Shown: positions 10,180 to 18,794 of the stretch, one piece after another
Numbering within the stretch: position 1 is the stretch's first letter
How the letters are laid out: every line of letters begins with the position of its first letter
DNA from: Serratia sp. H1w
Lineage (GTDB): Bacteria > Pseudomonadota > Gammaproteobacteria > Enterobacterales > Enterobacteriaceae
DNA: 64,000 nucleotides
Direction: 5' to 3'
Assembly: GCF_000633355.1 (NCBI RefSeq)
Contig: NZ_AYMQ01000006.1
Span: forward strand, 1 to 64,000
The notes under the pieces: generated by a model
Seen by the model: the letters and a program-made list of their open reading frames with translations, nothing else
The model's database searches: none
What the model was told of the DNA's origin: nothing
Position numbers and translations under genes: made by a program

Positions 10180-10194
10180 TGGAATTCATTTTCG
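10180..10194 (-). promoter_or_regulatory. Possible IclR autoregulatory site
   Basis: TGGAATTCATTTTCG, 26 bp upstream of the iclR start, resembles the TGGAA...TTCCA IclR box in its left half and partly in its right half. Autorepression is known for E. coli iclR. The match is imperfect. The rest of the iclR-metH gap also contains GGTTCACGAACC (10243-10254), a short palindrome with no assigned protein. Confidence 0.4.
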
Positions 10195-10346
10195 TTTTTT
10201 GCGTATGAATTGCAAGTTGCTTCTCCGCTGATCGGATCTGTTGGTTCACGAACCTGAAAAACTCTCAATACCTGCTCGCAACTTTGCCGCCATAACCTGT
10301 GCTAGGATGTCAGACCCTCCATCTTTCAAGTTGCAGGATGCATGAC

Positions 10347-10370
10347 GGGCGCAGCGTGCCGCGCCGCTAC
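10347..10370. repeat. Diverged copy of the dispersed GC palindrome
   Basis: GGGCGCAGCGTGCCGCGCCG followed by CTAC, in reverse orientation. An ATG just upstream of it (10342) is in frame with metH but falls at the repeat edge and is not a credible start. Confidence 0.65.
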
Positions 10371-10428
10371 AATATTGGGATGTGGGGTATTAGTCGTCGG
10401 GCGGATAATCGGGTGTGAAGGGGCTACA

Positions 10429-13400
10429 GTGATAAATCGAGAGGAACAACTGCGTCAGCAGTTAGCGCAGCGTATTTTAGTGTTGGATGGCGGTATGGGT
10501 ACCATGATCCAGAGCTATCGGCTGGAAGAGGCAGACTACCGTGGTGAGCGTTTTGCCGACTGGCAAAGCGATCTCAAAGGCAATAACGATCTGCTGGTGC
10601 TGAGTAAGCCAGAAGTGATTGTCGCGATCCACAATGGTTACCTGGAAGCGGGGGCCGATATCCTCGAAACCAACACCTTCAACTCGACCACCATAGCGAT
10701 GGCCGACTACCATATGGAGTCGCTGTCCGCCGAGATTAACTACCAGGCCGCCTTACTGGCTCGCGCCTGTGCCGATGAATGGACCGCGCGTACCCCGGAA
10801 AAACCACGCTACGTGGCTGGCGTGCTTGGCCCAACCAACCGCACTGCCTCGATCTCTCCAGACGTTAACGATCCGGCTTTCCGCAATGTTTCCTTTGACC
10901 AATTGGTCGAGGCTTACCGCGAATCGACCCGTGCGCTGGTGGAGGGGGGCGTCGATCTGATCATGATCGAAACCATCTTCGATACCCTGAATGCCAAAGC
11001 GGCGGCCTTTGCGGTCGAAACCGAGTTTGAAGCGCTGGGCGTAAACCTGCCGATCATGATTTCCGGCACCATCACCGACGCTTCTGGTCGCACCCTTTCC
11101 GGCCAGACCACGGAAGCGTTCTACAACTCGTTGCGTCATGTTAAACCGCTGACCTTTGGCCTGAACTGTGCGCTCGGACCGGATGAGCTACGCCAATACG
11201 TGGCGGAGTTGTCACGCATCTCTGAAAGCTATGTCACCGCCCACCCGAACGCCGGTTTGCCCAACGCCTTTGGTGAATACGACCTTGATGCCGAAGAGAT
11301 GGCGAAACAGGTGGGTGAATGGGCGCACGCTGGCTTCCTGAATATTATCGGTGGTTGCTGTGGTACTACTCCGGCGCATATCGCCGCGATGGTCAAAGCG
11401 GTAGCGGGCGTACCGCCACGGCAGTTGCCAGAATTACCGGTAGCCTGCCGCTTGTCAGGTCTGGAGCCGTTGAATATCGATGCCAAATCGCTGTTCGTCA
11501 ACGTGGGTGAGCGTACCAACGTCACCGGCTCGGCTCGATTCAAGCGATTAATTAAAGAAGAAAAATACAATGAAGCGCTGGCCGTGGCCCGCCAACAGGT
11601 GGAAAGCGGTGCCCAGATTATCGATATCAACATGGATGAAGGGATGCTCGACGCCGAAGCGGCGATGGTGCGTTTCCTCAGTCTGATTGCCGGTGAGCCG
11701 GATATTGCCCGCGTGCCGATCATGATCGACTCCTCCAAGTGGAGCGTGATTGAACAGGGTCTGAAATGTATTCAGGGTAAAGGCATCGTCAACTCGATCT
11801 CGATGAAAGAGGGTGAAGAAGCCTTTATCCATCATGCCAAACTGGTGCGCCGTTACGGGGCTGCGGTGGTCGTGATGGCCTTCGATGAAGTTGGCCAGGC
11901 GGATACCCGCCAGCGCAAATTCGAGATTTGCCGCCGCGCATACCAGATCCTGACCGAACGCGTAGGTTTCCCGCCGGAAGACATCATTTTTGACCCGAAC
12001 ATTTTTGCCGTCGCGACCGGTATCGAAGAGCATAACAACTATGCCGTCGACTTTATCGAAGCCTGCGCCGACATTAAAATGCATCTGCCGCATGCGATGA
12101 TTTCCGGCGGTGTGTCCAACGTCTCCTTCTCGTTCCGTGGCAACGATCCGGTGCGTGAAGCGATCCATGCGGTGTTCCTGTATCACGCTATTCGCAACGG
12201 CATGGATATGGGGATCGTCAACGCCGGGCAGTTGGCGATCTATGACGATCTCAGCACTGAACTGCGCGAAGCCGTTGAGGATGTGGTGCTCAACCGCCGT
12301 CAGGACGGCACCGAGCGTCTGTTGGAGCTGGCAGAGAAGTACCGTGGCAGCAAAGACAACGAAGTGGCGGTGCAGCAGGCCGAATGGCGTGGCTGGCCGG
12401 TAGTGAAGCGCCTGGAGTATTCGCTGGTCAAAGGCATTACCGAATTCATTGAGTTAGACACCGAAGAAGCGCGCCAGCAGGCGGATCGCCCGATCGAAGT
12501 GATCGAAGGGCCGCTGATGGCCGGGATGAACGTGGTGGGCGATCTGTTCGGCGAGGGCAAAATGTTCCTGCCGCAAGTGGTGAAATCGGCTCGCGTGATG
12601 AAGCAGGCGGTGGCCTACCTCGAACCGTACATTGAGGCCAGTAAACAGAAAGGGACCACCGCCGGGAAAATTCTGCTGGCGACGGTGAAGGGCGATGTAC
12701 ACGACATCGGCAAGAACATCGTTGGCGTGGTGCTGCAATGTAACAACTACGAAATTATCGATCTGGGCGTGATGGTGCCGACGGACAAGATCCTGAAAAC
12801 CGCCCGCGAGCAGAAGGTGGACATTATCGGCCTGTCTGGCCTGATCACCCCGTCGTTGGACGAAATGGTCAACGTGGCGAAAGAGATGGAACGCCAGGGC
12901 TTTACCCTGCCGCTGCTGATTGGCGGTGCGACGACCTCCAAAGCGCACACTGCGGTGAAGATTGAGCAGAACTACAGCGGCTCGACCACCTACGTGCAGA
13001 ACGCCTCGCGTACCGTTGGTGTGGTTGCGGCGCTGCTGTCAGACACCCAGCGCGACGATTTTGTCGCCCGCACCCGCAAAGAGTACGAAACCGTACGTAT
13101 CCAGCACGGGCGTAAAAAACCGCGCACGCCGCCGGTCAGCCTGCAACAGGCGCGCGACAACGCCATGCTGCTGGATTGGGAAAACTATCAGCCACCAGTG
13201 CCGAACCAATTGGGGGTGTTCCCGGTTGAGGCCAGCATTAACACTTTGCGTCACTATATCGACTGGACGCCGTTCTTCATGACCTGGTCGCTGGCGGGCA
13301 AGTATCCACGCATTCTGGAAGATGAAGTGGTGGGGGAAGAGGCTAAACGTCTGTTCCAGGACGCCAACGAGATGCTGGATATGCTGGCTGCTAACGGCAG

Positions 13401-14109
13401 CCTCAACCCGCGTGGCGTCTACGGCCTGTTCCCGGCCAACCGCGTTGGGGATGATGTAGAAGTCTACCGCGATGAAAGCCGTGAAGAGGTGCTGGTGGTC
13501 AGCCGTCACCTGCGTCAGCAAACGGAAAAAACCGACTTCCCGAACTACTGTCTGGCCGACTTTGTGGCACCGAAAAGCAGCGGCAAGGCCGACTACTTTG
13601 GCGCGTTCGCAGTCACGGGCGGGTTGGAAGAAGATGAACTGGCGGCGGCCTATGACGCCAAGCATGATGATTACAACAAGATCATGGTCAAGGCGTTATC
13701 CGATCGGCTGGCAGAGGCCTTTGCCGAATACCTGCACGAACAGGTACGCAAGCTGCATTGGGGCTTTGCCACCGATGAAAATCTGAGTAACGAAGAGCTG
13801 ATCCGTGAGAATTATCAAGGTATTCGCCCGGCACCCGGCTATCCTGCTTGCCCAGAGCATACCGAAAAAGCGGAGATCTGGCAGCTGCTGGACGTTAACC
13901 GCCATACCGGGATGCAACTGACCGAATCCTTCGCCATGTGGCCTGGGGCAGCGGTATCCGGCTGGTATTTCAGCCACCCGCAGAGCAAATATTTTGCCGT
14001 GGCCCAGATCCAGCGCGATCAGGTCGAAGACTACGCGCAGCGTAAAGGGATGAAGATTGGCGACGTAGAGCGCTGGCTAGCCCCGAATCTGGGATACGAT
14101 GCAGATTGA
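10429..14109 (+). CDS. metH: Cobalamin-dependent methionine synthase
   Basis: Methylates homocysteine with 5-methyltetrahydrofolate, using cobalamin as methyl carrier. The 1226 residues match E. coli MetH (1227) throughout. The order is homocysteine domain with the zinc site GGCCGTTP, folate domain ([19 protein letters not shown]), cobalamin domain with the axial histidine in [10 protein letters not shown], and the SAM-dependent reactivation domain ending in [15 protein letters not shown]. The GTG start at 10429 is preceded by AAGGGG and gives the family length. metA lies in the same block. No cobalamin riboswitch is visible upstream. Confidence 0.96.
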   Translation: MINREEQLRQQLAQRILVLDGGMGTMIQSYRLEEADYRGERFADWQSDLKGNNDLLVLSKPEVIVAIHNGYLEAGADILETNTFNSTTIAMADYHMESLSAEINYQAALLARACADEWTARTPEKPRYVAGVLGPTNRTASISPDVNDPAFRNVSFDQLVEAYRESTRALVEGGVDLIMIETIFDTLNAKAAAFAVETEFEALGVNLPIMISGTITDASGRTLSGQTTEAFYNSLRHVKPLTFGLNCALGPDELRQYVAELSRISESYVTAHPNAGLPNAFGEYDLDAEEMAKQVGEWAHAGFLNIIGGCCGTTPAHIAAMVKAVAGVPPRQLPELPVACRLSGLEPLNIDAKSLFVNVGERTNVTGSARFKRLIKEEKYNEALAVARQQVESGAQIIDINMDEGMLDAEAAMVRFLSLIAGEPDIARVPIMIDSSKWSVIEQGLKCIQGKGIVNSISMKEGEEAFIHHAKLVRRYGAAVVVMAFDEVGQADTRQRKFEICRRAYQILTERVGFPPEDIIFDPNIFAVATGIEEHNNYAVDFIEACADIKMHLPHAMISGGVSNVSFSFRGNDPVREAIHAVFLYHAIRNGMDMGIVNAGQLAIYDDLSTELREAVEDVVLNRRQDGTERLLELAEKYRGSKDNEVAVQQAEWRGWPVVKRLEYSLVKGITEFIELDTEEARQQADRPIEVIEGPLMAGMNVVGDLFGEGKMFLPQVVKSARVMKQAVAYLEPYIEASKQKGTTAGKILLATVKGDVHDIGKNIVGVVLQCNNYEIIDLGVMVPTDKILKTAREQKVDIIGLSGLITPSLDEMVNVAKEMERQGFTLPLLIGGATTSKAHTAVKIEQNYSGSTTYVQNASRTVGVVAALLSDTQRDDFVARTRKEYETVRIQHGRKKPRTPPVSLQQARDNAMLLDWENYQPPVPNQLGVFPVEASINTLRHYIDWTPFFMTWSLAGKYPRILEDEVVGEEAKRLFQDANEMLDMLAANGSLNPRGVYGLFPANRVGDDVEVYRDESREEVLVVSRHLRQQTEKTDFPNYCLADFVAPKSSGKADYFGAFAVTGGLEEDELAAAYDAKHDDYNKIMVKALSDRLAEAFAEYLHEQVRKLHWGFATDENLSNEELIRENYQGIRPAPGYPACPEHTEKAEIWQLLDVNRHTGMQLTESFAMWPGAAVSGWYFSHPQSKYFAVAQIQRDQVEDYAQRKGMKIGDVERWLAPNLGYDAD

Positions 14110-14146
14110 TTTGCAGCCGGCAGGCTGAAAGATACAGGGGAACAAC

Positions 14147-14713
14147 GTGTCTATCGATGAACTGTTAAAGCTGCATCCGGTGATCGCAGCGGTAAAAGAT
14201 AATGAAAGCCTACAGGTTGCGGTGAAGTCAGATTGCCAGATTATCTCGGTGCTGTATGGCAACATCTGCAATATTGGCCGTATCGTGCAGCAGGTGAAAG
14301 AGGCAGGTAAGTATGCCTTTGTGCATGTTGATTTGCTGGAGGGCAGCTCCAACAAGGAGATCGTGATTAATTTCCTGAAGATTGTCACGGCGGCGGACGG
14401 CATCATCAGTACCAAGGCATCAATGGTGAAGGCGGCGCGTCAGCAAGGCTTCTACACCATTCACCGGTTGTTTATCATGGATTCGATCTCTTTCCATAAT
14501 ATCGACAAGCAGGTCGCGCAATCGACGCCGGACTGCATCGAAATCCTGCCGGGCTGTATGCCTAAGGTGCTCGGTTGGGTGGCAGAAAAGATCGACCTGC
14601 CGATCATTGCCGGTGGTCTGGTGTGTGACGAGGATGATGCGCAAACCGCGCTGAATGCCGGGGCCATCGCCGTCGCCACCACCAATCACGAAGTATGGAA
14701 GTTGAAGTTGTAA
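14147..14713 (+). CDS. ygcP: GlpP-family transcription antiterminator YgcP
   Basis: A 188-residue TIM-barrel protein of the family of Bacillus GlpP, which binds glycerol-3-phosphate and the leader mRNA of its target to prevent termination. Family blocks are FVHVDLLEG (58-66), GIISTK (85-90), HRLFIMDS (106-113), PDCIEILPG (128-136), IIAGGLV (153-159) and AGAIAVATTN (171-180). The GTG start follows AGGGGAA. It corresponds to E. coli YgcP. It lies 37 bp after metH and may be read from that transcript. The only repeated leader terminators nearby are those of the ygc operons at 17552-17620 and 17838-17909, so these are its likely targets; this is inference. The effector is probably a phosphorylated compound, not necessarily glycerol-3-phosphate. 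Confidence 0.88.
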   Translation: MSIDELLKLHPVIAAVKDNESLQVAVKSDCQIISVLYGNICNIGRIVQQVKEAGKYAFVHVDLLEGSSNKEIVINFLKIVTAADGIISTKASMVKAARQQGFYTIHRLFIMDSISFHNIDKQVAQSTPDCIEILPGCMPKVLGWVAEKIDLPIIAGGLVCDEDDAQTALNAGAIAVATTNHEVWKLKL

Positions 14714-14717
14714 TCAA

Positions 14718-14748
14718 GGGGGGCACCGTAAGGTGCCCCTCTCTTTTT
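14718..14748 (+). terminator. Intrinsic terminator after ygcP
   Basis: GGGGCACC, loop GTAA, GGTGCCCC, then TCTCTTTTT. It ends the metH-ygcP side and its tail overlaps the stop codon of the convergent ygcE. Confidence 0.92.
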
Positions 14749-16195
14749 AGTCAACCAATGGGCTGAGCGCCTGTAACAGCGGATCCAGATGTTTGTTCAC
14801 CTGCTGGTACACCTGTTGGTTCAGTTGATTGTAGAACCTGTGATTATCCATGTTCGGTGCAAAACTGTCCCCCATCCGCACCAGCTTCTGTGCGGCCTGC
14901 TCGTAATCGCTAAAGACGTTCACAGCCATCCCGGCATTGATGGCGCAGCCAACGGCCGCCGAGCCCTTCATCACGTTACGGCTGGTGGGGATGCCAAACA
15001 CATCGGCAAAGATCTGCATGAAAAGATCGCTGTTGGCTCCTCCGCCAGAAATAATCAGGTGCTTGAACGGGGTTTTCAGCTCCAGCGCCATCTTGTCCAT
15101 ATGGTTCTTCATGGTGAAGGCAATGCCCTCCAGCACGGAACGGTACATATGGGCGCGGGTGTGGCGGCCATCGAAGCCAATCATGGCTCCTTTACGGAAC
15201 TCCGCTTCTGATGGTGGCGCCCAGTCGTGTACGGTGATGAGCCCTTCACAACCTGCTGGAACGCGTTCTGCCTCCTGATTCAGTAACTCCTCAATGCTGG
15301 TTCCGGCATCATGAGCATCCGACAGCGCGGCCGCGCCAAACTGATCGCGGAACCAACTGATGGTCCACATACCGCGGCGCACGCCCATACATTCATACAG
15401 GTAACGGCCAGGGATCGAGGCTTGGAATGGCCAGAAGTTTTGGGCATCTTTCACGTTGGCATGGCCGTGTACCATGGCACCGATATAGGTTCCGAGGGAA
15501 ATCAGCGCGACGCCTTCATCCAGTGAACCGGCGCCCAGAGCTTCCACCGCTTTGTCATGCGCGGTGGCAACCACCGGAATACCTGCGGGGATGCCAAGCT
15601 GTTGTGCGACTTGCTGAGTGATATGACCGAGGATTTCACCTGGTTTCACTACATCCAGCACCATGTCGCGCGTCAGGTTACAGCTTTGCCAGGCGGCGGG
15701 ATCGGTGCTCCAATCGAGGCTGTCGTTGTCCATTGGCCACCAACCGATGTAGTTGGCGCAGGTGTCTTTGAACTCGCCGGTCAGGCGATGGGTGATGTAA
15801 CCCGACGTGGTCGTCACATAACGTACGCCCTGATAGGCATCGATATATTCATAGGGTTTGTTCAGGCGTTTATCCATCCAGTTGATCACCGGATAGGCCA
15901 GTTCACCATTTTCCTGCAACAGTACCCGGCAGCAGCGCACGATACAGATGCCCATCGCCAGAATGTCCTGCGGCTTACCACCCCGTTCGCCGAAACGCTG
16001 CATGGCGCGGCGGAAGGCGACCTTCAGTGAATCCCACAGGTCATCGTCGGGATGTTCTGCCAACAGCGGGGCCGGAATATCCATCTTGCGTAGCTGCTGT
16101 TTCCCTTCGCAAATTGCGTTGCCGTCCAGATCAAAAATCACCACTTTGGCGCTTTGGGTGCCCACGTCCACACCCATCAGATACTTGCTCTTCAT
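14747..16195 (-). CDS. ygcE: FGGY-family carbohydrate kinase YgcE
   Basis: A 482-residue ATP-dependent sugar or polyol kinase of the FGGY family. The N-terminal phosphate loop MGVDVGTQSAKVV and the C-terminal adenosine loop HLIISGGGANSDLFMQIFAD are intact, and the catalytic aspartate is expected in ATAHDKAVEALG near residue 215. AAGGAG precedes the ATG. It is the E. coli YgcE orthologue by sequence and neighbourhood; its substrate is not established. It is the second gene of the leftward yqcE-ygcE operon, 20 bp after yqcE. Its product is a candidate inducer for the antiterminator YgcP (inference). Confidence 0.87.
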   Translation of the reverse strand: MKSKYLMGVDVGTQSAKVVIFDLDGNAICEGKQQLRKMDIPAPLLAEHPDDDLWDSLKVAFRRAMQRFGERGGKPQDILAMGICIVRCCRVLLQENGELAYPVINWMDKRLNKPYEYIDAYQGVRYVTTTSGYITHRLTGEFKDTCANYIGWWPMDNDSLDWSTDPAAWQSCNLTRDMVLDVVKPGEILGHITQQVAQQLGIPAGIPVVATAHDKAVEALGAGSLDEGVALISLGTYIGAMVHGHANVKDAQNFWPFQASIPGRYLYECMGVRRGMWTISWFRDQFGAAALSDAHDAGTSIEELLNQEAERVPAGCEGLITVHDWAPPSEAEFRKGAMIGFDGRHTRAHMYRSVLEGIAFTMKNHMDKMALELKTPFKHLIISGGGANSDLFMQIFADVFGIPTSRNVMKGSAAVGCAINAGMAVNVFSDYEQAAQKLVRMGDSFAPNMDNHRFYNQLNQQVYQQVNKHLDPLLQALSPLVD

Positions 16196-16215
16196 ATCGC
16201 AACTCCTTGAGATAA

Positions 16216-17496
16216 TTATTCGGTGACCGGCTGTGTCGTTGTATTTTTGGTGCCGGCGCGCTTGATGTTGTTAGCCAGCAGGAAGGTGAACACCACCACC
16301 AGGCAGGAGGTACCCAATCCCATCAACCACATATTGTGATAGGCCTCGGCGGCGGGCAGAGTGTCTTGCCAGTGGCCGATAACCGGATAAACAAACACGT
16401 CGGGCAGGAAGCCGATCACCGAACAGATCCCCACGGTGGTACCCATAATGTATTTTGGCGTTCTGGCCTCGCCGATACAGGCGAAGTACAACCCGCGTGA
16501 GGCGTAGCAGGTGAAGGCCAACAACAGGATCAGGCCAATACCCACGGCGACCGAGGTTGGATTCTGGTTGGTGATCAGCAACACCGCCAGGGTGGCCAGG
16601 CTGACTAACGCCAGTAACTGAATGGCCCGCGTTGGCGATTTCAGCCGGGTATAGGTGGTGATGATCCCGCCAATCGGCCCGCACATGGCGCGGAAGATTT
16701 TGTTGATTACGATCCCCATGTAGCTGGCGGCGACCAGGGTCATACCATACATTTCGGTCAGGTAGTTGGTGGAGTAGCTGAGGATGGCGTAGATGGTATA
16801 GACGCCAAAAATGATCATGCTGCAATACCAGGTGGTGCTGATTTTAAGCACCGAGAGAATATCGCCCAGGCTGAATTTATGGGGTTTCTCGGTCTCGTCA
16901 CTGCTGACAAAGCCGTCGGTGACAAAGAACCAGCAGAGAATGCCCAACAGGATATACACGCCGCTGTAGATCAGGATCACCGCCTTCAGGCTGTTGGGAT
17001 TTTCCGGCGCGAACAGTGAGAAAATCCACATGGTGAATACCGCCAGCGCCATCACGCCAACGCCGCGTAGCCCTTCCATCCAACCCATGATTTTGCCCTG
17101 TTCTTCATGGTTGCCGAGCAGCGAAGCGGCTTTGATCGAGACTGACCACAGCAGCAGGATGGTGGTGATTGCGAAGGCGACCTGGATCAGGATCATTACC
17201 CAGAATGGCGGGTAGACCGCCATCAGCAGCCCTAACAGGCCGGTGGCGATCATCGCGAAGGTTATCATCTTGCGATGAGAGAATTTATCGGCAATGATCC
17301 CGCTAGGGGCATACAGAATAATCGCAGTGATACCGAAGGTGCTCATGATGAGGCCAATTTCGGTATTGGAGAATCCCATAAACTTGGCCATCGGGATTTG
17401 ATAAATATAGCGTAGATAGGCGAGATCGAAACTTACTCCGCCGCTGATACTTATTATTGCCAGCGTTAACCAACGGTGGGAATTGTTTTTTTCCAT
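16216..17496 (-). CDS. yqcE: MFS permease YqcE
   Basis: Inner-membrane transporter of the major facilitator superfamily with about 12 hydrophobic segments. The inter-helix loop IADKFSHRK after helix 2 is the typical MFS motif A region. The start MEKNNSHRW is preferred because it gives 426 residues, close to the family length, and follows CGGAAC; in-frame ATGs at 17511 and 17523 are alternatives. First gene of the leftward operon and probably the importer for the YgcE substrate. Its transcript begins with the terminator/antiterminator leader at 17552-17620. Confidence 0.85.
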   Translation of the reverse strand: MEKNNSHRWLTLAIISISGGVSFDLAYLRYIYQIPMAKFMGFSNTEIGLIMSTFGITAIILYAPSGIIADKFSHRKMITFAMIATGLLGLLMAVYPPFWVMILIQVAFAITTILLLWSVSIKAASLLGNHEEQGKIMGWMEGLRGVGVMALAVFTMWIFSLFAPENPNSLKAVILIYSGVYILLGILCWFFVTDGFVSSDETEKPHKFSLGDILSVLKISTTWYCSMIIFGVYTIYAILSYSTNYLTEMYGMTLVAASYMGIVINKIFRAMCGPIGGIITTYTRLKSPTRAIQLLALVSLATLAVLLITNQNPTSVAVGIGLILLLAFTCYASRGLYFACIGEARTPKYIMGTTVGICSVIGFLPDVFVYPVIGHWQDTLPAAEAYHNMWLMGLGTSCLVVVFTFLLANNIKRAGTKNTTTQPVTE

Positions 17497-17551
17497 GGTG
17501 AAGTTCCGCATAAATATACCCATTAATTGTTATTGGGTACATCCGTTAAAC

Positions 17552-17620
17552 AAAAAAAGAGAAAAGCAAGCTTCCCGCAATGCAGGAAGTTACTTTTCTC
17601 TTCGTCTCTTTCAGTAACTG
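17552..17620 (-). promoter_or_regulatory. yqcE-ygcE leader: antiterminator hairpin and overlapping terminator
   Basis: Read on the minus strand, CAGTTACT is followed by GAAAGAGACGAAGAGAAA and AGTAACT, which can form a 7-bp stem (17613-17619 with 17588-17594). The second arm lies within GAGAAAAGTAACTTC (17600-17586), which pairs instead with GAAGCTTGCTTTTCTC (17574-17559) followed by seven T, a strong intrinsic terminator. The two folds exclude each other. The sequence is nearly the same as the divergent ygcW leader. This is the architecture of a protein-controlled antiterminator; control by YgcP is inference. Confidence 0.8.
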
Positions 17621-17837
17621 CGTTAATAAATAACACGCTAGGCTGTATTTCATCTGTGAGAGTTATCACAAAACCGAGGTGGGGCCATTTGGTTAGATCC
17701 TAATCGCGCAGTAATTCACCATATTAAGCCGAAATAAATAAGTGAGGTCGGTGTTTAATCTTAATCCGGATCATCAAGAAATGAATTTGTGATTGGCGTC
17801 ACGGAATAGCCAGGAACGAATGTGTTACTTTTTTTGC

Positions 17838-17909
17838 CAGTTACTAGAGACGATGAGAAAAGTAACTTCTCTGCCAAGCGCAGGGGAGGTTGCTTTTCTC
17901 TTTTTTTTT
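17838..17909 (+). promoter_or_regulatory. ygcWUSRQ leader: antiterminator hairpin and overlapping terminator
   Basis: AGTTACT (17839-17845), loop AGAGACGATGAGAAA and AGTAACT (17861-17867) form a short hairpin. The arm GAGAAAAGTAACTTCTC (17855-17871) alternatively pairs with GAGGTTGCTTTTCTC (17886-17900), followed by nine T, giving a terminator that ends 29 bp before ygcW. From CAGTTACT through the first terminator arm it matches the minus-strand leader at nearly every position apart from a 3-nt indel. The central part of the 442-bp yqcE-ygcW gap (17621-17837) must hold both promoters; I could not assign hexamers confidently. Confidence 0.8.
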
Positions 17910-17938
17910 GCGTTTTTTCCGGACCAAGGGGCACAATC

Positions 17939-18724
17939 ATGTCAACAAACGCGTTAAATGAGTTCTCATTAGATTTCTTCTCGCTAAAAGGCAAAACCGC
18001 CATTGTCACCGGTGGCAACAGTGGTCTGGGGCAGGCATTTGCCATGGCGTTGGCCAAGGCTGGTGCGAATCTGTTCATTCCAAGCTTTATCATGGATAAG
18101 GGCCAAACCCGCGAAATGATTGAGCAGCAAGGGGTTAAGGTTGAGTTCATGCAGGTGGATATCACGGAAAAAGGCGCGCCTGCCAGAGTGATTGCCCAGT
18201 GCCTGGAGACCTTTGGTTCGGTGGATATTCTGGTGAACAACGCCGGGATCTGTAAGCTGAACAAGGTGCTGGATTTCGGCCGTGAAGACTGGGATCCGAT
18301 GATCGACATCAACCTTACCGCCGCCTTTGAATTGAGCTATGAAGCGGCAAAAATCATGATCCCGAAAAAACAGGGGAAAATAATCAATATCTGTTCCCTG
18401 TTCTCTTATCTGGGCGGCCAGTGGTCACCGGCTTATTCGGCCACTAAACATGCGTTGGCCGGTTTCACCAAAGCCTATTGCGACGAGTTGGGGCAATACA
18501 ATATTCAGGTGAACGGCATTGCTCCGGGCTATTATGCGACAGACATTACGGTAGAAACACGTAAAAACCCTGAAACCAATAAGCGCGTACTTGATCATAT
18601 TCCAGCCAATCGCTGGGGTGAAACCCAAGATTTGATGGGCGCAATGGTATTTTTAGCTAGTCGTGCCTCTGATTATGTTAACGGTCATTTGTTGGTGGTC
18701 GATGGAGGTTATTTGGTTCGCTAA
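17939..18724 (+). CDS. ygcW: Short-chain dehydrogenase YgcW
   Basis: A 261-residue NAD(P)-dependent oxidoreductase of the classical SDR family, similar to 2-deoxy-D-gluconate 3-dehydrogenases. The cofactor loop TGGNSGLG, the NNAG motif in DILVNNAGICKL, and the catalytic YSATK with the upstream serine in NICSLFSYLGG are all present. AAGGGG precedes the ATG, and the length equals E. coli YgcW. First gene of the rightward operon, immediately after the leader terminator. It probably oxidises a hydroxyl of the imported sugar, sugar acid or polyol; the substrate is unknown. Confidence 0.88.
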   Translation: MSTNALNEFSLDFFSLKGKTAIVTGGNSGLGQAFAMALAKAGANLFIPSFIMDKGQTREMIEQQGVKVEFMQVDITEKGAPARVIAQCLETFGSVDILVNNAGICKLNKVLDFGREDWDPMIDINLTAAFELSYEAAKIMIPKKQGKIINICSLFSYLGGQWSPAYSATKHALAGFTKAYCDELGQYNIQVNGIAPGYYATDITVETRKNPETNKRVLDHIPANRWGETQDLMGAMVFLASRASDYVNGHLLVVDGGYLVR

Positions 18725-18794
18725 ATTAATGGGTGGTTCCTTTTAATTTTACTTAAGCTCATTTTATCTATTCTTAAATTAGGAAGGGTTGGTT

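Noticed and set aside
10313-10340. Trace of a second dispersed repeat (CTTTCAAGTTGCAGGATGC), with a possible diverged partner near 47232-47260
   Set aside because: The two segments are only loosely alike and too short to support a repeat family from this window alone.
10342-10428. ATG start for metH 87 bases upstream
   Set aside because: It lies at the edge of a dispersed palindrome, has no ribosome site, and would add 29 residues absent from MetH proteins; the GTG at 10429 has AAGGGG and gives the family length.
14110-14146. Separate promoter for ygcP
   Set aside because: The 37-bp gap after metH holds no recognisable promoter; read-through from metH is simpler, though a promoter inside metH cannot be excluded.
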